Shown here: one piece after another, positions 27,308-36,110 of the stretch
Layout: the number at the start of each line of letters is the position of its first letter
Numbering within the stretch: position 1 is the first letter of the stretch
Assembly (NCBI GenBank): GCA_017403125.1
Contig: JAFQOR010000029.1
Coordinates: forward strand, 28,474 to 92,473
Direction: 5' to 3'
DNA: 64,000 bases
Origin: Alistipes sp.
Lineage (GTDB): Bacteria > Bacteroidota > Bacteroidia > Bacteroidales > Rikenellaceae
Notes under the pieces: model-generated
What the model saw: the letters and a program-made list of their open reading frames with translations, nothing else
Database searches by the model: none
What the model was told of the DNA's origin: nothing
Program-made: the position numbers and the translations under genes

Positions 27308-29187
27308 TGATGCAATACGATATTGTGGTTATCGGTGCCGGTCATGCAGGGTGTGAGGCGGCCTCGGCAGCAGCACGCCTCGGCAGTCGCACGCTGCTTA
27401 TCACCATAGATTTGGAAAAGATAGCCTCGATGTCATGCAACCCTGCCGTCGGAGGCGTTGCCAAAGGTCAGATAGTGAGGGAGATAGATGCTCTTGGCGG
27501 AATGATGGGACGCATCACCGATACCACAACCATCCAATTCCGCATGCTTAACCGTTCGAAGGGTGCAGCCATGTGGAGCCCACGCGCACAGTGCGACAAG
27601 TCGGCATTCTCGAAGGAGTGGCGCCGCACATTAGAAAACACGCCAAACCTCTATCTATGGCAAGATGCGGTTGTGGACATAGTCGTGGACCACACGGAGT
27701 CAAAACCTCGCGTAAAGGGGGTAAAAACGCGAATGGGGGCATATATCGAGTGCAGTAGGGTAGTGCTAACGGCAGGCACGTTCCTGGATGGCATGATGCA
27801 CTGTGGCGAGATGCATGCAGAGGGAGGTCGTGCGGGCGACCAAGCATCGCACGGCATAACAGAACGTTTGGTGGAACTCGGCTTCGAAACAGGACGCATG
27901 AAAACAGGTACTCCGGCTCGTCTCGATGCACGCACCATAGACTTCGACGCTCTGGAAATACAAGAGGGCGACAGCGAACCGTCAAAATTCTCATTCGACG
28001 CTGATACTCAATACGTTAGGTCGCAGATGCCATGTTTTATGGTATATACATCGAATGAAGTTCACGACATACTGCGAAGTGGCTTCGACCGTTCACCACT
28101 ATTCAATGGCACCATATCGGGCATAGGACCGCGCTATTGCCCGAGTATCGAGGACAAGCTTCGCACCTTTGCCGACAAGGAGCAGCACCAACTCTTCTTG
28201 GAGCCCGAGGGTAGAGATACCAACGAGTACTACCTCAATGGCTTCTCTTCCTCTCTACCTCTTGAAGTACAGATCGACGCGCTACACCGCATTAAAGGGT
28301 TGGAGAGGGTACATATATACCGCCCCGGATACGCCATAGAGTATGACTACTTCCCCCCAACACAGCTCAACCACACATTGGAGAGCAAGCTCGTTGATGG
28401 ACTCTACATGGCAGGTCAGGTAAATGGCACAACAGGCTATGAGGAGGCAGCAGCACAAGGACTTTTAGCGGGTATAAACGCACATCGCTCACTGAAAGGC
28501 GAGGAGAACATAGTACTACGCCGCGACGAGGCCTACATAGGCGTACTGATAGACGACCTTGTTATAAAGGGTGTAGATGAGCCATACCGCATGTTCACGT
28601 CACGCGCCGAGTACAGAATCCTACTTCGTCAGGATAATGCAGACGCAAGACTTACGCCTCTCGGATACAAAATTGGCCTTGTTAATGAGGAAAAACACGA
28701 GGCTCTTCTCAAAAAATTATCTTCTGTAGAAGAGCTTATTTCATTCCTTCGCCAGCAGTCGGTCAAAATGGAGGAAATTAACAGCTATTTAATTTCGATT
28801 GGAGAAGAGCCTCTGACGCAGGGTCGCAAGCTCTACGACGTCGTTTTGCGTAGCGCAGTTAAAATTTCGGAGCTTGGCAAAGTCGTTGCCAAGCTTGGAA
28901 AATATCTCGCGGAGAGAGATGTTGCAGAGGAGGTAATCTCACAAACAGAGATTCAGATAAAGTATCGCGGATACATTGAGCGCGAAAAATTCTTTGCCGA
29001 GAAGCTACTGCGACTCGAAAATATAGCCATACCCGCAGACTTCGACTACAACGCAATGCAATCGCTGACAATCGAAGCTCGCCAAAAACTAACTCGCCAG
29101 CAGCCCAAAACCATAGGTCAAGCTTCGCGCATACCCGGTGTATCGCCAGCTGACATCAACGTACTTCTCATAAAATTCGGAAGATAA
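27304..29187 (+). CDS. mnmG: tRNA uridine-5-carboxymethylaminomethyl modification enzyme MnmG (GidA)
   Basis: 627 residues; any of three consecutive ATGs (27304, 27307, 27310) may be the start. With MnmE it modifies the wobble uridine U34 of several tRNAs using FAD, NADH and methylene-THF. The FAD-binding site is VVIGAGHAGCEAA, followed by MSCNPAVGGVAKGQIVREID, MLNRSKGAAMWSPRAQ, LEPEGRDTNEYYLNGFS and GQVNGTTGYEEAAAQGL. The C-terminal helical domain binds MnmE and tRNA. mnmG often lies near the replication origin, which fits the parS and oriC signals here. The terminator palindrome starts 29 bp after the stop. Confidence 0.96.
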   Translation: MMMQYDIVVIGAGHAGCEAASAAARLGSRTLLITIDLEKIASMSCNPAVGGVAKGQIVREIDALGGMMGRITDTTTIQFRMLNRSKGAAMWSPRAQCDKSAFSKEWRRTLENTPNLYLWQDAVVDIVVDHTESKPRVKGVKTRMGAYIECSRVVLTAGTFLDGMMHCGEMHAEGGRAGDQASHGITERLVELGFETGRMKTGTPARLDARTIDFDALEIQEGDSEPSKFSFDADTQYVRSQMPCFMVYTSNEVHDILRSGFDRSPLFNGTISGIGPRYCPSIEDKLRTFADKEQHQLFLEPEGRDTNEYYLNGFSSSLPLEVQIDALHRIKGLERVHIYRPGYAIEYDYFPPTQLNHTLESKLVDGLYMAGQVNGTTGYEEAAAQGLLAGINAHRSLKGEENIVLRRDEAYIGVLIDDLVIKGVDEPYRMFTSRAEYRILLRQDNADARLTPLGYKIGLVNEEKHEALLKKLSSVEELISFLRQQSVKMEEINSYLISIGEEPLTQGRKLYDVVLRSAVKISELGKVVAKLGKYLAERDVAEEVISQTEIQIKYRGYIEREKFFAEKLLRLENIAIPADFDYNAMQSLTIEARQKLTRQQPKTIGQASRIPGVSPADINVLLIKFGR

Positions 29188-29215
29188 CGCACACCGGCAA
29201 GAGTCAAATAGTAGG

Positions 29216-29246
29216 GTAGTGTTCCACGTGGAACACTACTTTTTTT
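29216..29246 (+). terminator. Terminator of the pheS-mnmG operon containing a parS core
   Basis: A perfect 24-bp palindrome (29216-29239) is followed by seven T residues (29240-29246). The stem centre is the parS sequence described separately, so one element may serve both functions. Confidence 0.8.
29220..29235. other. parS chromosome-partitioning site (perfect match)
   Basis: TGTTCCACGTGGAACA is identical to parS sites known from pseudomonads and fits the general parS form TGTTnCACGTGnAACA bound by ParB. It sits in a terminator palindrome, which alone would be an alternative explanation; a second copy in ilvE (29958-29973) supports the parS reading. Confidence 0.7.
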
Positions 29247-29480
29247 CATATAACTATTACAATAATACCCGAATGAGAGGATAAAAGACAAAAGATTATA
29301 AGCCCTGATAATCAACGCATTAAGCCCCTATCATAAAAACGAACACCTCTAAAATCAGCCATCAGAAGGGATGTAGATAACCATAGCAAAGAGAAAGGGC
29401 GAATGAGATGTGCTCGATGCACCGCCCATTCGCCCTATTTACCGAGAGGCAGCATACAGCCCCCTCTGCCACGCGAGATA
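29247..29480. other. Convergent intergenic gap
   Basis: The remainder of the 293-bp mnmG-ilvE gap. It is AT-rich on the left; a GGGCGAAT (29398-29405) / ATTCGCCC (29428-29435) pair can form a hairpin and probably terminates ilvE. No gene is seen. Confidence 0.5.
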
Positions 29481-30494
29481 CTACTCAACAACCACGTTCC
29501 AGTTGTGAATGTCCTCTACGCGACCATACTGGATACCCTGCAAGTGATCGTACATCTTCTTGCATGTTTCGCCAACCTTCATGCCGTAGTCGTAGGTAAC
29601 GTTGTTATCCAAGTCATACAAAGCACCAATGGGCGAGATAACGGCAGCAGTACCACAAGCACCAGCCTCCTCGAATGTAGAGAGCTCCTCAACAGGAATA
29701 TCGCGCTCCTCAACAACCAAGCCGAGGTCAGCAGCAATCTGACGAAGGCTCTTGTTGGTGATTGACGGGAGGATAGAAGCCGACTTCGGAGTTACGTAGG
29801 TATTATTCTTAATACCGAAGAAGTTAGCAGCACCAAACTCCTCAACCTTGCTGTGAGTTGCAGCATCGAGATAGAGAACATTAGAGAAGCCCTTCTTGTG
29901 AGCAGATTCAAGTGACCAAATTGACGACGCATAGTTACCACCAACCTTAACGTCACCTGTTCCACGTGGAGCAGCACGGTCCTGATCACGCATGATGAGA
30001 GCCTTGATAGCTGTCATACCACCCTTGAAGTAGGGACCTACGGGAGCACAGAAGATAATCAAATCTGCCTCATCAACGGCACGTACGCCCAAGCAGGGCT
30101 TTGTGCCAAGAAGTGTAGGACGCAAATAGAGCGATGCGCCAGTCTCGTAAGGAGGAATGAAATCGGCGTTACGACGAACACACTCCACACAACCCTCAAC
30201 AAACTGCTCAACAGTAGGCGCGGGCAAACAAAGACGATTTGCAGAGTTGATCATACGCTTTGCGTTCTCATCGGGACGGAACAAACGTACCTTGCCATCG
30301 ACACCGCGGAAGGCCTTCAAACCCTCGAATATCTCCAAACCATAGTGCAAGCAAGCTGCCGACATGTGCATCTTGATGTACTCATCGTCGGTTACCTGCA
30401 TCTGGCTCCACTCGCCATTGGCATAGTGATAGCGTACATTGAAAGCGGTCTTGTAGTAAGCAAAACCAAGCTCACCCCATTTAATGTTTTCCAT
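29481..30494 (-). CDS. ilvE: Branched-chain amino acid aminotransferase
   Basis: 337 residues, PLP fold type IV. It interconverts Leu/Ile/Val and their 2-oxo acids. SAACLHYGLEIFEGLKAFRG and LRPTLLGTKP are substrate-loop blocks. The PLP lysine lies in GDVKVGGNYASS, and FEEAGACGTAAVISP holds the phosphate-binding turn. The N-terminus MENIKWGELGF matches the type II BCAT family. The gene carries an embedded 15/16 parS match. It follows metG by 55 bp on the same strand and may share its transcript. Confidence 0.94.
   Translation of the reverse strand: MENIKWGELGFAYYKTAFNVRYHYANGEWSQMQVTDDEYIKMHMSAACLHYGLEIFEGLKAFRGVDGKVRLFRPDENAKRMINSANRLCLPAPTVEQFVEGCVECVRRNADFIPPYETGASLYLRPTLLGTKPCLGVRAVDEADLIIFCAPVGPYFKGGMTAIKALIMRDQDRAAPRGTGDVKVGGNYASSIWSLESAHKKGFSNVLYLDAATHSKVEEFGAANFFGIKNNTYVTPKSASILPSITNKSLRQIAADLGLVVEERDIPVEELSTFEEAGACGTAAVISPIGALYDLDNNVTYDYGMKVGETCKKMYDHLQGIQYGRVEDIHNWNVVVE
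29958..29973. other. Second parS-like site inside ilvE (15/16 match)
   Basis: TGTTCCACGTGGAGCA differs from the parS at 29220-29235 at one base. It is not part of a terminator and lies in coding DNA 738 bp away. Clusters of parS sites a few kb from the origin are the normal arrangement. Confidence 0.65.
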
Positions 30495-30549
30495 AGTTAG
30501 TTTTTAAGTTTTTAGTTATTTAGGTATTAAATATCTGTTAATCAACTTA

Positions 30550-32592
30550 TTACCCCACCATTGCTCCTGCCATCGTCTTATCCTCGGGCTGCAACAAAAC
30601 AAGGCGACCCAAAGCATCCTCCGCCATGAGAATCATACCGCGCGACTCGATGCCCTTAATCTCGCGAGGGGCAAGATTTGCAAGCACCAACACCTGACGA
30701 CCTACGAGCTGCTCGGGAGTGTAATACTCCGCAATGCCCGAGACAATAGTACGTTTGTCGATACCGGTATCGATAGTGAGTTTCAGCAGCTTCTTGGTCT
30801 TGGCAACCTTCTCGGCGGCAAGAATAGTAGATACCCTTATATCCATCTTCTGAAAGTCGTCGAACGACACCTCTGCCTTCTGCTCGGCGACGCTCTTTGC
30901 AGCCTCGGCTTCGAGCTTGGCACGGCGCGACGCCTCCAACTTATCGAGCTGATGCTGAATAACATCATCCTCGATCTTCTCGAACATAAGCTCCGCCTTT
31001 CCAATAGCGTGACCCGCCGCCATAAGCTCCATAGAGCCAAGATCCTCCCAGCTAAACTTATCTACGGCAAGCATGCCGAGCATCTTCTTTGCCGAGAAGG
31101 GCATGAAGGGCTCGATAGCAATGGCCGTATTTGCAGTAATCTGCAAGGCTATGTTGAGAATGGTCTTAACTCGCTCGGGATCACTCTTAACAACCTTCCA
31201 AGGCTCGGTGTCGGCAAGATATTTGTTACCGATGCGCGAATATGCCATAGCATCCTTCAAAGCCTCACGGAAATGGTAGTGCTCGATGTTACGCTCCAAC
31301 GACTGACGAATCTTCTGCATCTCCTCGATTGTAGCCTCATCATACTCTGTAAGCTCGCCACGCTCGGGAACAATGCCGTTGAAGTACTTCGACGTAAGCA
31401 CCAAGGCACGATTTACGAAGTTGCCCAAAACGGCAACAAGCTCGGAGTTGTTGCGTGCCTGGAAATCCTTCCACGTGAAGTCATTATCCTTGGTCTCGGG
31501 GGCGTTTGCACACAATACATAGCGCAAGACATCCTCCTTGCCGGGGAACTCATCGAGATACTCATGGAGCCATACAGCCCAATTCTGCGAGGTCGAAATC
31601 TTGTCTCCTTCAAGATTAAGAAACTCATTTGCAGGCACATTCTCCGGAAGTATATAGTCGCCATGAGCCTTCAACATCGAGGGAAAGACGATACAGTGGA
31701 AGACAATATTATCCTTGCCGATAAAGTGCACCATCTTGGTATCCTCACTCTTCCAATACTTCTCCCAATCGGGTGTTAGGTCCTTGGTTGCCGATATGTA
31801 GCCAATGGGCGCATCGAACCAAACGTAGAGCACCTTACCGTCGGCACCCTCGACAGGTACCGGAATACCCCAATCCAAGTCGCGACTCACGGCACGCGGC
31901 TGCAAGCCGAGGTCGAGCCAGCTCTTACACTGACCATAGACATTAGACTTCCACTCCTTGTGGCCATCCAATATCCACTCGCGCAAGAAACCCTCATATT
32001 TATCCAGAGGCAGATACCAGTGCTTCGTCTCGCGCTTTACGGGAACAGCCCCCGATACTGCACTCTTGGGATTAAGCAACTCATCGGGCGAGAGCGTAGA
32101 ACCGCACTTCTCGCACTGGTCGCCATACGCCTTTTCGTTCTGGCAATGGGGACATGTACCAACGATATAGCGGTCGGCGAGGAAGGTTTGTGCCTCCTCG
32201 TCGTAGTACTGCATCGATGTCTGCTCAATAAACTTACCCTCGTCATACAACTTACGGAAGAACTCCGATGCCGTAACGCGATGCGTAGGCGACGAGGTAC
32301 GTGAATATATGTTGAACGACATTCCAAGACGCTCAAACGATGACTTTATTATCTCGTGATAGCGATCCACAACCTGCTGGGGAGTGATACCCTCTTTGCG
32401 GGCCTTAATCGTGATGGGTACACCATGCTCATCGCTACCGCACACCGACACTACATCGTAGCCACGCAAACGCAAGTAACGAGTGTAGATATCCGAAGGG
32501 ACATAAACACCCGCAAGGTGACCAATGTGGACAGGACCATTTGCGTAGGGTAGTGCCGAGGTGATTAAATAACGCTTATATTGCTTACTCAC
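30550..32592 (-). CDS. metG: Methionyl-tRNA synthetase with C-terminal tRNA-binding domain
   Basis: 680 residues from GTG 32592, since no in-frame ATG precedes [18 protein letters not shown]. The HIGH motif is HIGH itself. The zinc knuckle is [18 protein letters not shown], and the second class I signature is degenerate, KISTS instead of KMSKS. The C-terminal ~110 residues ([20 protein letters not shown] onward) form the EMAP-II/Trbp111-like OB domain that promotes tRNA binding and dimerisation. A TAACTTTG box (32632-32625) gives a 26-nt leader. Confidence 0.96.
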   Translation of the reverse strand: MSKQYKRYLITSALPYANGPVHIGHLAGVYVPSDIYTRYLRLRGYDVVSVCGSDEHGVPITIKARKEGITPQQVVDRYHEIIKSSFERLGMSFNIYSRTSSPTHRVTASEFFRKLYDEGKFIEQTSMQYYDEEAQTFLADRYIVGTCPHCQNEKAYGDQCEKCGSTLSPDELLNPKSAVSGAVPVKRETKHWYLPLDKYEGFLREWILDGHKEWKSNVYGQCKSWLDLGLQPRAVSRDLDWGIPVPVEGADGKVLYVWFDAPIGYISATKDLTPDWEKYWKSEDTKMVHFIGKDNIVFHCIVFPSMLKAHGDYILPENVPANEFLNLEGDKISTSQNWAVWLHEYLDEFPGKEDVLRYVLCANAPETKDNDFTWKDFQARNNSELVAVLGNFVNRALVLTSKYFNGIVPERGELTEYDEATIEEMQKIRQSLERNIEHYHFREALKDAMAYSRIGNKYLADTEPWKVVKSDPERVKTILNIALQITANTAIAIEPFMPFSAKKMLGMLAVDKFSWEDLGSMELMAAGHAIGKAELMFEKIEDDVIQHQLDKLEASRRAKLEAEAAKSVAEQKAEVSFDDFQKMDIRVSTILAAEKVAKTKKLLKLTIDTGIDKRTIVSGIAEYYTPEQLVGRQVLVLANLAPREIKGIESRGMILMAEDALGRLVLLQPEDKTMAGAMVG

Positions 32593-32624
32593 TTCTTATG
32601 TTTTGTTTTATATATAATCCGTAG

Positions 32625-32632
32625 CAAAGTTA
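32625..32632 (-). promoter_or_regulatory. -7 box TAACTTTG for metG
   Basis: The minus-strand TAACTTTG predicts a start near 32618, 26 nt before the metG GTG. Confidence 0.6.
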
Positions 32633-32761
32633 ATACTTTTGCTTTGAAATAAAAAATAAAGTGCCCTCTTTTTTGAGCTGCAAACCACATATTAGGCAGA
32701 TTACATCCCCGTTACGGAGATAAACAGCAATCAATCATGCAGCTAACAACCGACGCCAAAA

Positions 32762-35218
32762 TTAAAAATAGTATGACACGTTAAGTAAAAATGTGCGAGG
32801 ATAGGCGTAGGTAAGTTTGTTGTCGAAGGGCGTGACTGCCATATATCCACCCCTCTCGATAGTGCGAACACGATTCTGCTCATAGCTGCTATACACCATC
32901 CTACCACCCAAAATATTGCGTACACCAAGACGAAGATATAACATGCCTGCATCATCAAAATCAAACCTCTTTGCCACCTCAACATCAAAACAGAGCGCGT
33001 TGGGCAGATGCTGCTGGGACATAAGTTGCGCCCTCTCCTCGGGTGACGATGCAAACGACACCACACGCTCCATGCGACGCACTAACGACGGCTCCACATG
33101 GCGCAAAGCATGGTACTGTACAGCAAGCGTGGCTGACCATCCGTTTAGCGAACGGTAGCGCACATTGGCATAGAGCGACAATGTGGGCATAGAGGTGCGA
33201 CATCCGCCAATATGGCTTTTGCTCGTTGCTACCTCATTGTTGTTATCATCGTTATAGAGCACAACTTCGGCATCCTTACGATAGTGCGCATCGCCCACAC
33301 GCAACATAAACTGCGATGTAAGACGCCGCGTATATGTTACGTTAGCGGTAGCTTCGATACCATAGCTCAACCGCCCTATGCCACTAACAACAGCATCGCA
33401 ATAGCTATCCGATAGGTCGTCGTAGTAGCGGACGACATCACACTCATTTCCGGTAACTATAAAATAGGGTTGCACCAAAAGCTCCGTACGCTGACTCATA
33501 ATGGAGTAGGTCATCTGCGCGGCAAAAGTTGTTGCAAGGCGCGCGTTATCGACCACACGATTGTTGTATTGTGGTTGCAAAAAGAGGTTGTCCACATCGG
33601 GCATATCGCCACGCAATAACAGAGATGCCGATAGTTTATGAATGTCGAATACTCGAAGCCACGCAGCATGCAGAGCATAAGGGGCAAGTTTTACCCTCGG
33701 GGACTTACCATAGGAGAGCGCACCCGGAAATAGCTCCTTCTCATAAAAACCCCTACGCTGCACCCCCTCCAACGCAATGCTTGCTCCCGCCGAGAATAGA
33801 TTCCCAAAGAGCCTCCACTCAGCCTCGGCAAATAGCCTCGCACGCAACTGCGAAGTGCGATAGTCGTAGCCAAACTTATCGCCAAGATATACCCTGCGGT
33901 TAGGGAAAGCCACGTTGTTCTGCCTACCCTCGGTTGCAGTGTCATCACCCACGTAGAAGTAGTCGTAATCGTAGATGTATTGTGCGCCTAAAAGGTCGTC
34001 CATGCGCTTAAAGTTGCGCTCTGCAACATAATCCAAGCTGACACCATAGTCTATTGTGGCTACATTATATATGCTGCGAAACAGAGCGCCTAAACCACCT
34101 CTAAACCTATTACTATGGCGCCTCTCAACGGCATAGGCAGCGTGCCCATCCGTCGCCAAATAGTTCGTATGGTAAAGCGCATCCCAATCTATCTGCGTAT
34201 ATCGCAGGTCGTTTCTGCGCCACGCCTGCTCTACCTCCAACGCTACATCCTCTCGCTCGAAATAGGAGGGTAACAAACGATAGTTATCCGGAAGTGGCGA
34301 CGCGGCATCGTACCACGCCAACGAGGTCAAGGCATCCGCCTCGTAAACTAAATCTGCCGACACCATAAACTCGGTAAAAGAGCCCACCATCGCACGCCAT
34401 GAGGCAAGTAGCTCGGGACGTAACTCGCGCGCTATACGAGCATTGCGTTCACGACCATGTTGCATACCCCACGATGGGTTGTAGAGTGCGTTCCCAAGTA
34501 GCGTAAATGCCTCCTCGGTAGATGCTTGACGCAAGCCTCTTTCGGACCATGCCAAGAGCAGAGCGGCATCGAATACTCCGCGCCCCGCCTTCAAGACTAC
34601 ATCGGCACCTATCTCCACCTTATTGCTAAATACCCCCTCGACATAGAGGTCACGACCACCATAGGCACGAGCCACAACACCCACCGACGGGTCATCTTTG
34701 AGCCCGACACCCGACGACGAGGGTTTGAACCTGCCGACATAACTCAAACCTCCAAGATAGTTGCGCCCCGAGAACTCGCCTCGAAGAGCATGATACCTCG
34801 AATAGGGTCGGGGCTCCGAAAACTTATAGCGCACAGTGGATACCAAAGCGGCGCCATCGCCAACACTACCTACCCCCATTGCCTCTTCGCGGTCGTAGCG
34901 CAATGTTGTGAGCAGGCGCGATGTAGCGTAGTCAATCTCCAAGTTACCAACAATATATCGCTGCTCGTTATAGCCCACACCACGCCTGTTTTGCGCTATG
35001 TGCGACCAGAAATATGTAGGAATAGCAGAGTTGAAACCAAGCATCGGCTGCTCACTCGACAGAGAATCCACCTCCATGAGCCACAGTGGCTCGTAGGCAT
35101 CCTCCTTATAGAACTTAAACTCGCGATAATCGAACGTCGGCTCCTGTGCTACAAGCGAGGGGCAAAAGAGCATGGTCAGAACCGCGCATAACATTGTCGT
35201 TTTGACACAATTTATCAT
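32762..35218 (-). CDS. Outer-membrane β-barrel protein, TonB-receptor-like but without a visible plug
   Basis: 818 residues. Signal peptide MINCVKTTMLCAVLTMLFCP, cleaved near VAQ. The mature protein is made of alternating aromatic β-strands (for example YGVSLDYVAERNF, LRARLFAEAEWRLF, LSLYANVRYRSLNGWSATL) and ends LLNVSYYF, the C-terminal aromatic signature recognised by BamA. The last third (LYLRLGVRNILGGR) resembles the barrel of TonB-dependent receptors. No carboxypeptidase-like domain, TonB box or plug domain is visible at the N-terminus. No SusD partner is adjacent. The transported or bound substance is unknown. Confidence 0.75.
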   Translation of the reverse strand: MINCVKTTMLCAVLTMLFCPSLVAQEPTFDYREFKFYKEDAYEPLWLMEVDSLSSEQPMLGFNSAIPTYFWSHIAQNRRGVGYNEQRYIVGNLEIDYATSRLLTTLRYDREEAMGVGSVGDGAALVSTVRYKFSEPRPYSRYHALRGEFSGRNYLGGLSYVGRFKPSSSGVGLKDDPSVGVVARAYGGRDLYVEGVFSNKVEIGADVVLKAGRGVFDAALLLAWSERGLRQASTEEAFTLLGNALYNPSWGMQHGRERNARIARELRPELLASWRAMVGSFTEFMVSADLVYEADALTSLAWYDAASPLPDNYRLLPSYFEREDVALEVEQAWRRNDLRYTQIDWDALYHTNYLATDGHAAYAVERRHSNRFRGGLGALFRSIYNVATIDYGVSLDYVAERNFKRMDDLLGAQYIYDYDYFYVGDDTATEGRQNNVAFPNRRVYLGDKFGYDYRTSQLRARLFAEAEWRLFGNLFSAGASIALEGVQRRGFYEKELFPGALSYGKSPRVKLAPYALHAAWLRVFDIHKLSASLLLRGDMPDVDNLFLQPQYNNRVVDNARLATTFAAQMTYSIMSQRTELLVQPYFIVTGNECDVVRYYDDLSDSYCDAVVSGIGRLSYGIEATANVTYTRRLTSQFMLRVGDAHYRKDAEVVLYNDDNNNEVATSKSHIGGCRTSMPTLSLYANVRYRSLNGWSATLAVQYHALRHVEPSLVRRMERVVSFASSPEERAQLMSQQHLPNALCFDVEVAKRFDFDDAGMLYLRLGVRNILGGRMVYSSYEQNRVRTIERGGYMAVTPFDNKLTYAYPRTFLLNVSYYF

Positions 35219-35250
35219 CGGTTTCTACTTAAAGATGGATTATCGGGTAA

Positions 35251-35258
35251 CAAAATTA
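35251..35258 (-). promoter_or_regulatory. -7 box TAATTTTG for the outer-membrane barrel gene
   Basis: The minus-strand TAATTTTG predicts a start near 35244, about 26 nt before ATG 35218. Confidence 0.6.
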
Positions 35259-35315
35259 CAAAAAAATGTCTATCTTCGCTACATCGTGTAAAGAACAATA
35301 TAGACTTCGACACAT

Positions 35316-35786
35316 ATGAAACGTATTATCAACCCATGGGTCGGCTTGGAGGGCTATGGCTGCTATGGCTGCGACCCGAACAACCATCACGGACTCCGCA
35401 TGGAGTTTATGGAGGATGGCGACTACGTAGTATCTACATGGCATCCGCGCAGAGAGTTCGAGGGGTGGCGCAACACACTTCACGGCGGTATTCAGGCAAC
35501 ACTTGCCGACGAGATAGCGAGCTGGACCATATTTCGCAAACTGCAAACCGGAGGTGTGACATCAAAGATGGAGGTTAAGTATCTGCGCCCGATATACATA
35601 TCCGACGGCGATATCGTACTACGTGCCCACATCGCCGAGCAACGACGCAACTTGGTGCGTGTAGCAATAACGATTGAGAATGGTCGCGGTGAGCGTGCCA
35701 CCGAGGTAGAGTGCCTCTACTTCACCTTCCCGCAAGATAGAGCACGCGAGGAGTTCTGCTTTCTACCCTTCGAAGTTGAGGAGTAG
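35316..35786 (+). CDS. PaaI-type hotdog-fold thioesterase
   Basis: 156 residues. The hotdog core contains NTLHGGIQATLADEIASW, the helix-turn with the HGG motif used by acyl-CoA thioesterases, and MEVKYLRPIYISDGDIVLRA, the paired β-strands. An N-terminal CYGCDPNNHHGLRM motif (CxxC and HxH-like) is common in this subgroup. It probably hydrolyses an acyl- or aryl-CoA; specificity is not readable. It is divergent from the barrel gene and followed by a terminator. Confidence 0.85.
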   Translation: MKRIINPWVGLEGYGCYGCDPNNHHGLRMEFMEDGDYVVSTWHPRREFEGWRNTLHGGIQATLADEIASWTIFRKLQTGGVTSKMEVKYLRPIYISDGDIVLRAHIAEQRRNLVRVAITIENGRGERATEVECLYFTFPQDRAREEFCFLPFEVEE

Positions 35787-36110
35787 AGATAAGACCATAT
35801 TCATAATATACGCCATACACCATAACAGCACATGGCTATGCCTTGCCACCGCTCCGAGAATGAGGGAGTGAGTGGTGGCATAGCCTCTGTTTTTGGTGGG
35901 CTCGAAGGTGCTATTAAGCATAAAATTTATCTATTTTATAAAAATTTTCTTCTTACATTTTGCAGTTTCGAAAAAAGTACCTAACTTTATAATCCGCAAA
36001 GCAGTTTAAGCAGCCCTATCCAACCCGAACCCCTTGGGGCTTACAGGGCAAGTGCGAAGAAAAAGTGGCGAAAAAACTAACAATATAAATAGAACTAAAA
36101 ATTCAATATT
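35787..36110. other. Intergenic gap upstream of EF-G2
   Basis: This 324-bp gap has a terminator at 35832-35896 and an AT-rich promoter region. TAACTTTA (35982-35989) is one base off the -7 consensus, with a leader of about 115 nt to EF-G2 that contains the self-complementary CCCCTTGGGG (36031-36040). A long leader would suit a regulated translation-factor gene. Confidence 0.5.
35832..35896 (+). terminator. Terminator of the thioesterase gene
   Basis: GGCTATGCC and GCCACC pair with GGTGGC and ATAGCC around a GCTCC/GGAG inner stem, and TGTTTTTGG follows. Confidence 0.75.

Noticed and set aside
31458-31490. CACGTG-containing sequence in metG as a third parS
   Set aside because: CCTTCCACGTGAAGTC has five mismatches to the 16-mer and lacks the outer arms.
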